Assembly (NCBI RefSeq): GCF_037076565.1
Contig: NZ_AP029028.1
Span: 2,108,001-2,172,000, forward strand
Source: Herbaspirillum sp. DW155
Lineage (GTDB): Bacteria > Pseudomonadota > Gammaproteobacteria > Burkholderiales > Burkholderiaceae_D
Length of the DNA stretch: 64,000 nucleotides
Reading direction: 5' to 3'
Shown: in pieces, positions 57,876 through 64,000 of the stretch
How positions within the stretch are numbered: position 1 is the first letter of the stretch
Layout of the letters: each line of letters begins with the position of its first letter
Translations under genes and position numbers: made by a program
The notes under the pieces: generated by a model
Seen by the model: only the letters and a program-made list of their open reading frames with translations
The model's database searches: none
Told to the model about the DNA's origin: nothing

Positions 57876-58304
57876 ATGGTCTCTAAGCTCGACGACTACT
57901 TCCGTTTCAACGAACTGGCGCTGAACCTGCGGGCCCAGCGTCAGCAGGTGCTGGCGTCCAACATCGCCAACGCGGATACGCCCAACTACAAGGCGCGTGA
58001 CGTCAACTTTGCCGATGCGCTCCAGAACGCGCTGGAGAACAAGTCTAACACCATGCCGCCGCTGCAGCTGGAGCGTACCGCCGCCACCCACGTGGCCGGG
58101 ACCGCGCCCGACAATGGTCCGGGCAGCATCGGCGGTACGGCCCTGCAATACCGCACGCCGGCCCAGGGCAGCGTGGACGGCAACACCGTCGACCTCGATG
58201 TGGAACGCAATGAATTCGTCGACAACGGCATCCGCTATGAAGCCGGCGTCACCGCTGTGAACGGCCAGATCAAGGCCATGCTCAACGCCATCCAACCGGG
58301 TTGA
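57876..58304 (+). CDS. flgB: flagellar proximal rod protein FlgB
   Basis: The 142-residue protein has the rod signature [25 protein letters not shown] and a helical C terminus (VNGQIKAMLNAIQ). ATG 57876 follows CGGAGGA. First gene of the flgB to flgI run. The 228 bp to flgA must hold the divergent promoters, but no sigma-28 box is visible. Confidence 0.94.
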   Translation: MVSKLDDYFRFNELALNLRAQRQQVLASNIANADTPNYKARDVNFADALQNALENKSNTMPPLQLERTAATHVAGTAPDNGPGSIGGTALQYRTPAQGSVDGNTVDLDVERNEFVDNGIRYEAGVTAVNGQIKAMLNAIQPG

Positions 58305-58310
58305 TAAACC

Positions 58311-58715
58311 ATGTCCCTTTCCAACATCTTCAACGTCGCCGGCTCGGCCATGAGCGCCCAGTCGCAGCGACTCAATGCCACCGCCAGCAATATCGCCAAC
58401 GCCGACAGTGCCACCAGCCCGGACGGCACGCCCTACAAGGCGAAGCAGGTGGTCTTCGAAGCGGTGCCGGTGGGCGGCATCAAGGACAGCGGCGTCAAGG
58501 TCGCGGCCGTGGTCGAGGACCAGGCCCCGCCCAAGCTGGTCTATGACCCCAAGCATCCCATGGCCGACGGCAATGGCTACGTGGCCATGCCCAACGTCAA
58601 TCCGGTCGAGGAAATGGTCAACATGATCTCGGCTTCCCGTTCTTACCAGACCAATGTGGAAACGATGAACACGGCCAAGGCCATGCTCGTCAAGACCCTT
58701 ACCATCGGCCAATAA
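58311..58715 (+). CDS. flgC: flagellar proximal rod protein FlgC
   Basis: The 134-residue protein has [20 protein letters not shown] near the N terminus and the rod C-terminal motif [20 protein letters not shown]. It lies 6 bp after flgB and joins FlgB and FlgF in the rod. Confidence 0.94.
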   Translation: MSLSNIFNVAGSAMSAQSQRLNATASNIANADSATSPDGTPYKAKQVVFEAVPVGGIKDSGVKVAAVVEDQAPPKLVYDPKHPMADGNGYVAMPNVNPVEEMVNMISASRSYQTNVETMNTAKAMLVKTLTIGQ

Positions 58716-58729
58716 CCAGGACCTGAACC

Positions 58730-59458
58730 ATGGCAATCGTCTCCAGTGACCTGCTCAACTCAATGAATGGCACGAGCAGCAGCTCGTCCACCAGTTCCAC
58801 CAGCACTTCCAGCCTCGACAACAACAGCCCGGATGCGATCCAGAACCGCTTCCTGACGCTGTTGATCGCGCAGATGAAGAACCAGGATCCCAGCAACCCG
58901 ATGGACAATTCGCAGATGACCACGCAGATGGCGCAGCTGTCGACCGTCTCCGGCATCGCCCAGCTCAACAGCACGCTGTCCACGCTGATGGGCAATCTGA
59001 GCTCCTCGCAAGCGCTGTCGACGGCCGACATGATCGGTCACAGCGTTCTGGCGCCGGGCAACAGCATCCAGCTGACCACCGATACCAGCAAGGACGCCAG
59101 CGGTAACACCGTCACCAGCCAGAAGGCCGTGTTCGGTGTGAACCTGTCCGGTACGGCTTCCTCGGTGGTGGTGACCATCAAGGATTCCAGCGGCGCCGTG
59201 GTGCATACCACCGATCTTGGCACCCAGGCTGCCGGTGTCGTGCCGGTGATCTGGGATGGTTCCAATGATGCAGGCGGCAAGGTGGCCGATGGCAATTACA
59301 CCTTCACCGTCAATGCTTCCAACAACGGCACCGCCGTCACCAGTACGGCACTGTCCTTCGGCACCGTCTCCAGCGTCTCTACTGCGTCGGATGGCGTCAA
59401 GCTCAATGTCACCAACGTCGGCACCATCAAGCCGACCGACGTTGTGCAAATTCTTTAA
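58730..59458 (+). CDS. flgD: hook cap / assembly protein FlgD
   Basis: The 242-residue protein has the N-terminal QNRFLTLLIAQMKNQDPSNP and MDNSQMTTQMAQLSTVSGI, then beta-rich FLG domains (VPVIWDGSNDAGGKVADGNY). It caps the growing hook and is then shed. A Ser/Thr-rich tract (about 10-27) near the N terminus is longer than usual. Confidence 0.94.
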   Translation: MAIVSSDLLNSMNGTSSSSSTSSTSTSSLDNNSPDAIQNRFLTLLIAQMKNQDPSNPMDNSQMTTQMAQLSTVSGIAQLNSTLSTLMGNLSSSQALSTADMIGHSVLAPGNSIQLTTDTSKDASGNTVTSQKAVFGVNLSGTASSVVVTIKDSSGAVVHTTDLGTQAAGVVPVIWDGSNDAGGKVADGNYTFTVNASNNGTAVTSTALSFGTVSSVSTASDGVKLNVTNVGTIKPTDVVQIL

Positions 59459-59497
59459 TCGTCATTACCGACAAGTTTCGGAACAAGGGGATATCTC

Positions 59498-60784
59498 ATG
59501 AGTTTTCAGCAAGGTCTGAGTGGTCTGAACGGCGCAGCCAAGAGCCTGGACGTCATCGGTAATAACGTGGCCAACGCCAGTACGGTCGGTTTCAAGCAGT
59601 CGCAGACGCAATTTGCCGACATGTACGCCAATTCGATGAACCGCTCGGGCAACTCGCCCGTCGGTATCGGCGTGGCCGTGGCCGATGTGTCGCAACAGTT
59701 CACCCAGGGCAATATCAGCTCGTCCAACAACCCGCTGGATATCGCCATCAATGGTGACGGTTTCTTCCAGATGGCTTCCTCGCCGACCAACCTGTCGCCG
59801 ATGTACGGACGTAACGGCCAGTTCCAGCTGGATAAAAATGGCTACATCGTGAACCCCAGCATGAATGGCGCCTACCTGATGGGTTGGGCTGCCGGTACCT
59901 CGGGCGGCGATCCGGTGCCGCTGCAGATCGATACGTCGGCCATTGCCGCGACCCCGACGACTTCCATCAGCACCAAGGTCAACCTGGATTCGCGCCTGAG
60001 CAAGCCGACCACCACGCCCTTCAATGCAGCCGATCCGACTACCTACAACAACTCGACCGGCGTCACCATCTATGACAGCCTGGGTAATCCGTACAGCGTG
60101 CAGACTTATTACGTCAAGCACGATCCGGACACTACCGTGACCCCGCCGACGACGAGTTGGGATGTGTATGCCAAGGTCGGTAACAACACGCTGGTGACCA
60201 CTAGCGGTGGTACTACCCCCTTGTCCCTGGGTACGCTCAAATTTGACTCTACCGGCGCCCTGATCAGCGGCGGCACGATGAGCATCGATTTGACCGCGAC
60301 CGGGGCGAACTCCAACGTGGCTGCTGGCGGCGGCAATTTTGCCAGTGCCATCAGCCTGAGCTACACCGGCTCAACCCAGACCGGCTCGGCCTTCGTCAAC
60401 CTGGCACAGAGCCAGAACGGCATGCCGCCGGGCACGCTGTCGAGCTTCTCGATCGACAAGGACGGCACCATCGTCGGCTCCTACAGCAACCAGCAAACCA
60501 AGAACCTGGGCAACGTGGTACTGGTGAACTTCGCCAACCCGAACGGCCTGCAGCCGCTGGGCAACAACCTGTATTCGGCCTCGTCTGCTGCCGGCAGCCC
60601 CCTGGTCGGCAAGCCGACCACCGGCACCTTCGGTACCCTGCAGGCGCGTGCAGTGGAAGACTCCAACGTCGACCTGACCGCCGAGCTGGTCAACATGATC
60701 GTGGCCCAGCGCGTCTACCAGGCCAACTCGCAGACCATCAAGGTGCAGGACACCGTGCTGCAGACCCTGGTCAGCCTGCGCTGA
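59498..60784 (+). CDS. flgE: flagellar hook protein FlgE
   Basis: The 428-residue protein has the N-terminal GLSGLNGAAKSLDVIGNNVA and C-terminal VDLTAELVNMIVAQRVYQAN helices that pair in the hook, with variable beta domains between. A GC-rich hairpin follows its stop, which may favour its high expression over flgF. Confidence 0.95.
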   Translation: MSFQQGLSGLNGAAKSLDVIGNNVANASTVGFKQSQTQFADMYANSMNRSGNSPVGIGVAVADVSQQFTQGNISSSNNPLDIAINGDGFFQMASSPTNLSPMYGRNGQFQLDKNGYIVNPSMNGAYLMGWAAGTSGGDPVPLQIDTSAIAATPTTSISTKVNLDSRLSKPTTTPFNAADPTTYNNSTGVTIYDSLGNPYSVQTYYVKHDPDTTVTPPTTSWDVYAKVGNNTLVTTSGGTTPLSLGTLKFDSTGALISGGTMSIDLTATGANSNVAAGGGNFASAISLSYTGSTQTGSAFVNLAQSQNGMPPGTLSSFSIDKDGTIVGSYSNQQTKNLGNVVLVNFANPNGLQPLGNNLYSASSAAGSPLVGKPTTGTFGTLQARAVEDSNVDLTAELVNMIVAQRVYQANSQTIKVQDTVLQTLVSLR

Positions 60785-60796
60785 TAAGAGCTACCC

Positions 60797-60816
60797 GGCG
60801 CGCCTTGCGGCGCGCC
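60797..60816 (+). repeat. GC-rich hairpin after flgE
   Basis: GGCGCGCC occurs at 60797-60804 and 60809-60816 with a TTGC loop. Each 8-mer is palindromic. There is no T tract, so partial attenuation or mRNA protection is more likely than termination. The gap to flgF continues with GC-rich sequence and no other signal. Confidence 0.5.
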
Positions 60817-60895
60817 TGCATCAAGGCTGCCGGCGTCGCCGGTGGCCGGTTTCAATCGGTGGTGCCGGGGACGGGTGCCGCCACTAAGGGGTTTT

Positions 60896-61633
60896 ATGGA
60901 TCGTCTGGTCTATACAGCGATGTCGGGCGCCAAGCACACGCTTGAGCAACAAGCCAGCGCCAGCAACAACCTGGCCAATGCCACGACCACGGGTTTTCGC
61001 GCCCAATTGAATACCTTCCGTTCGGCACCGGTGGTGGGTGAAGGCCTGGCCACGCGCGCCTTCGTGGTGGACTCTACCGCCGGCAGCGATTTTTCCCAGG
61101 GGCCGATCCAGGATACCGGCCGGGCGCTGGATGTGGCGGTGCAGGGCCGTGGCTGGATCGCGGTGCAGACCGCCGACGGCGGCGAAGCCTACACCCGTAA
61201 CGGCAGCCTGAAGATCAACGCCAATGGCATCCTGCAGACCCAGAACGGCCAGACCGTGCTGGGTGATGGCGGTCCGATCACCATTGCGCCCGATACCACG
61301 GTGGCCATTGCCGCCGATGGAACGGTGTCTTCGATCCCGACCAACGGTATCCCCAATGCGGTCAACGTGCTGGGTCGCATCAAGCTGGTCAATCCGGACG
61401 AAAAGAACCTCAAGCGCGGCGATGACGGCCTGTTTCGCACCATCACCGGCGCGGCCCAGCCCGACGCCAACGTGCGCCTGGCCAGCGGTGCGCTGGAAGG
61501 CAGCAACGTGAACGTGGTGGAGGCGATGGTCAACATGATCAATCTGTCGCGCCAGTTCGAAATGAACATGAAAGCGATCCAGACCGCCGAAAGCGATGCG
61601 ACCAAGGCGACCTCGATCCTGTCGCTGTCCTGA
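60896..61633 (+). CDS. flgF: flagellar rod protein FlgF
   Basis: The 245-residue protein starts MDRLVYTAMSGAKHTLEQQA with ASNNLANATTTGFRAQLN, then the D1-type beta domain and the C-terminal VNVVEAMVNMINLSRQFEMN. ATG 60896 is the first start that gives the whole rod signature; AAGGGG lies upstream. It forms the proximal rod. Confidence 0.93.
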   Translation: MDRLVYTAMSGAKHTLEQQASASNNLANATTTGFRAQLNTFRSAPVVGEGLATRAFVVDSTAGSDFSQGPIQDTGRALDVAVQGRGWIAVQTADGGEAYTRNGSLKINANGILQTQNGQTVLGDGGPITIAPDTTVAIAADGTVSSIPTNGIPNAVNVLGRIKLVNPDEKNLKRGDDGLFRTITGAAQPDANVRLASGALEGSNVNVVEAMVNMINLSRQFEMNMKAIQTAESDATKATSILSLS

Positions 61634-61698
61634 TGCTGCCCACGCACTTGACCTCACCGATGCACCCGCAGCGCAAGCGCTGATTACCGGAGAAACAA

Positions 61699-62481
61699 AT
61701 GATTCGTTCCCTGTGGATTTCCAAGACCGGCCTGGACGCGCAACAGACGCAACTGGACGTGATCTCCAACAACCTGGCCAACGTCAGCACCAACGGTTTC
61801 AAGCGTTCGCGCGCCGTGTTCGAAGACCTGTTGTACCAGACCGTGCGCCAGCCCGGCGCCCAGTCCTCGCAGCAGACGCAATTGCCCTCGGGTCTGCAGA
61901 TCGGTACCGGCGTGCGTCCGGTGGCGACCGAACGCATCTTCACCCAGGGCAACGTCAACCAGACCAACAATGACAAGGATCTGGCGATCCAGGGCAATGG
62001 TTTCTTCCAGATCCTGCTGCCCGACGGCACCACCGCCTATACCCGTGACGGTTCCTTCCAGACCGACAACCAGGGGCAGCTGGTGACTTCCAGCGGCTAC
62101 ACCCTGCAGCCGCCGATCACCGTACCGCTCAACACCACCAAGCTGACCGTGGGCCGCGACGGTACCGTCTCGATCATGCAGGCCGGCTCGACCGCCACCA
62201 CCCAGATCGGTACCATCCAGGTCGCCACCTTCATCAACCCGGCCGGCCTGGAAAGCCGTGGCGAGAACCTGTACGTGGAAACCGCCGCCTCCGGTACGCC
62301 CAACCCCAATACCCCGGGTACCAACGGTGCCGGTGCGCTGTGGCAGGGTTACGTGGAAACCTCCAACGTCAACGTGGTGGAAGAACTGGTCAACATGATC
62401 CAGACCCAACGCGCCTATGAAATCAACAGCAAGGCCATCACCACGTCCGATCAGATGCTGGCCAAGCTGTCGCAGCTGTAA
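61699..62481 (+). CDS. flgG: flagellar distal rod protein FlgG
   Basis: The 260-residue protein has [40 protein letters not shown], and the C-terminal [20 protein letters not shown]. It has the length and pattern typical of FlgG, the most conserved rod protein. GGAGAAA precedes its ATG. Confidence 0.95.
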   Translation: MIRSLWISKTGLDAQQTQLDVISNNLANVSTNGFKRSRAVFEDLLYQTVRQPGAQSSQQTQLPSGLQIGTGVRPVATERIFTQGNVNQTNNDKDLAIQGNGFFQILLPDGTTAYTRDGSFQTDNQGQLVTSSGYTLQPPITVPLNTTKLTVGRDGTVSIMQAGSTATTQIGTIQVATFINPAGLESRGENLYVETAASGTPNPNTPGTNGAGALWQGYVETSNVNVVEELVNMIQTQRAYEINSKAITTSDQMLAKLSQL

Positions 62482-62546
62482 TGCCGTGGTAGTGGTGCAG
62501 TGGATTTGAACAAGGTAGTCGGTAGCAGAGCAAGGACGAGGCAGAG

Positions 62547-63206
62547 ATGATGAACATACTGAAATTGGCCGCCATCGCGGGCGTGTTGAGTTTGAACGCT
62601 TGCACCACCGTGCCCGACAGTATCGTGACCGGTCCCAAGACGGCGCGTCCGCAGCCGGCCTCCTATGCGCCACCGACTTCCGGCGCGATCTTCCAGTCGG
62701 CGGTGTACCGCCCCTTGCTGGAAGACCGCCGCGCACGCCTGGTGGGTGACACCATTACCATCGTCATCAACGAAAAGACCAGTGCCGCCAAGTCGGCCGC
62801 CAGTTCGGCCAGCAAGACCGGTGCCGTGGCTTCGCCGGCACCGACCATTTTTGGTACCTCGATCAAGGAATTGTCGGCCACCGGCAGTTCCTCGGCCAAG
62901 TTCGATGACAAGGGCGCCACCACTTCCAGCAACACCTTCACCGGCACCATCGGCGTGACCGTGATCGAGGTGCTGCCCAACGGCAATCTGGTGGTCTCGG
63001 GTGAAAAGCAGGTGGCGCTGGACAAGGGCGTCGAGTACGTGCGTTTCTCCGGTACCGTCAGCCCCGACAACATCCAGACCGGCAATACCGTTTCCTCGAC
63101 CCTGGTGGCCGACGCCAAGGTCGAATACCGTACCAATACCCGGGTGGACATGGCTGACTTCATGTCTTCACTGGGCCGATTCTTCTTTAGCGTTTCTCCT
63201 TTCTGA
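62547..63206 (+). CDS. flgH: flagellar L-ring lipoprotein FlgH
   Basis: The 219-residue protein has a lipoprotein signal ([18 protein letters not shown]; lipobox L-N-A-C) and the L-ring core ([60 protein letters not shown]). It forms the outer-membrane bushing. ATG 62550 is an alternative start by one codon. Confidence 0.94.
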   Translation: MMNILKLAAIAGVLSLNACTTVPDSIVTGPKTARPQPASYAPPTSGAIFQSAVYRPLLEDRRARLVGDTITIVINEKTSAAKSAASSASKTGAVASPAPTIFGTSIKELSATGSSSAKFDDKGATTSSNTFTGTIGVTVIEVLPNGNLVVSGEKQVALDKGVEYVRFSGTVSPDNIQTGNTVSSTLVADAKVEYRTNTRVDMADFMSSLGRFFFSVSPF

Positions 63207-63220
63207 TGTGGAGTAGTGCA

Positions 63221-64000
63221 ATGACCCGGAAAGGATTCTTCGCCATGGACCTCTTCAGCAAGGGCCGCCAGTTCGTGCGGGCCACCGTCCTGGCCACGCT
63301 GTGCCTGGCAGCGGCCGCGCCGGCGCACGCCGAGCGCCTCAAGGACCTGGCCACCATCCAGGGCGTGCGGCAGAACCAGCTGGTTGGTTACGGACTGGTC
63401 GTGGGCCTGGACGGCAGCGGTGACCAGACCACCCAGACGCCTTTTACCGTGCAGAGCGTGGTGAGCATGCTGCAGCAACTGGGGGTGAATATTCCCAGCA
63501 GTTCCAGCAGCAACATGCAGTTGAAGAACGTGGCTGCCGCCATGGTCACCGCCACGTTGCCGGCCTTCGCGCAGCCGGGCCAGCTGATCGACGTGACCGT
63601 CTCCTCCATCGGCAACGCCAAGAGCATCCGTGGCGGCACGCTCCTGATGGCGCCCCTGAAGGGCGCTGACGGCCAGATCTACGCCATCGCCCAGGGCAAC
63701 ATCGTGGTCGGTGGCGCCGGTGGTTCGGCCGCCGGCAGCAGCACCGTCATCAACCAGCTATCGGCCGGCCGCATCTCCGGTGGCGCCACCGTGGAACGCG
63801 CGGTGCCCAGCGTGCTGGGCGGTGGCGACATGGTGGTGCTGGAACTGAACGACAACGATTTCTCTACCGCCAGCCGGGTGGTCGATGCCCTCAACAAGCG
63901 CTTCGGCAACGATACCGCGGTGGCACAGGACGGTCGCGTGATCCGCGTGCGTGCTCCGATCTCCAGTGGCGACCGGGTGTCCTTCCTGGGCGCGCTGGAA
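63221..64000 (+). CDS. flgI: flagellar P-ring protein FlgI, cut by the window end
   Basis: The frame is open from ATG 63221 to the last base (260 codons, no stop). A signal peptide (about residues 20-38, [18 protein letters not shown]) precedes [20 protein letters not shown] and [20 protein letters not shown], the FlgI hallmark. It forms the peptidoglycan-level bushing with FlgA as chaperone. ATG 63245 is a possible alternative start and would give a signal peptide of more usual length. Confidence 0.92.
   Translation, partial: MTRKGFFAMDLFSKGRQFVRATVLATLCLAAAAPAHAERLKDLATIQGVRQNQLVGYGLVVGLDGSGDQTTQTPFTVQSVVSMLQQLGVNIPSSSSSNMQLKNVAAAMVTATLPAFAQPGQLIDVTVSSIGNAKSIRGGTLLMAPLKGADGQIYAIAQGNIVVGGAGGSAAGSSTVINQLSAGRISGGATVERAVPSVLGGGDMVVLELNDNDFSTASRVVDALNKRFGNDTAVAQDGRVIRVRAPISSGDRVSFLGALE

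Noticed and set aside
1..64000. CRISPR arrays and rRNA genes
   Set aside because: No regularly spaced 24-40 bp repeats with unique spacers and no rRNA-like sequence were seen.

Overview
The window looks like the chromosome of a Burkholderiales bacterium close to Herbaspirillum (Oxalobacteraceae). The evidence is the high-GC, tightly overlapping order cheR-D-B-Y-Z, flhB-A-F-G, fliA, flgN-M-A and flgB to flgI, the metal-efflux pair dmeR/dmeF, and a prophage in a proline tRNA gene. The species is inferred; no database search was run.

Positions 1 to about 31418 are the right part of a prophage that starts left of the window. It holds a run of small overlapping genes ending in a Q-like HTH protein (1-1896), an AT-rich acyltransferase 'moron' between terminators (2162-3253), a block of virion-associated or surface-like proteins (3462-7911), and a lambda-type DNA packaging and head module (terminase, gpW, portal, protease, scaffold-like protein, decoration, capsid, head-tail proteins; 8033-17064). 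A Mu-type contractile tail follows (DUF2635, sheath, tube, frameshifted chaperone, tape measure, gpN, P and 45 to 48; 17072-26949), then fibre, fibre chaperone, two holin-like proteins, endolysin and nested Rz/Rz1 (to 29984). The right end (30054-31214) is a small accessory module: a 29-residue membrane peptide, an HTH protein, two palindromes and an SOS-box gene. A 52-bp copy of the 3' end of tRNA-Pro(GGG) at 31367-31418 marks attR.

From 31604 to 39763 lies a surface-polysaccharide-like locus: two AT3 acyltransferases, a membrane-anchored SGNH esterase, an SDR epimerase, a GT4 glycosyltransferase and a GMC oxidoreductase. With the prophage AT3, three acyltransferases sit within about 37 kb, which suggests O-acetylation of surface glycans. 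A small lipoprotein and the dmeR/dmeF nickel-cobalt efflux operon follow.

From 41734 to the right edge is the chemotaxis and flagellar region: an unusual MCP, cheRDB, cheYZ with a sigma-28-like promoter, flhBAFG, fliA, the divergent flgA/flgM/flgN block with a near-consensus sigma-28 promoter before flgM, and flgBCDEFGH with a truncated flgI. An IS1182-family element sits inside the terminator between fliA and flgN and has duplicated the 19-bp terminator stem. FlhG has a degenerate P-loop but keeps its FlhF-activating motif. No rRNA gene, complete tRNA gene or CRISPR array is visible.
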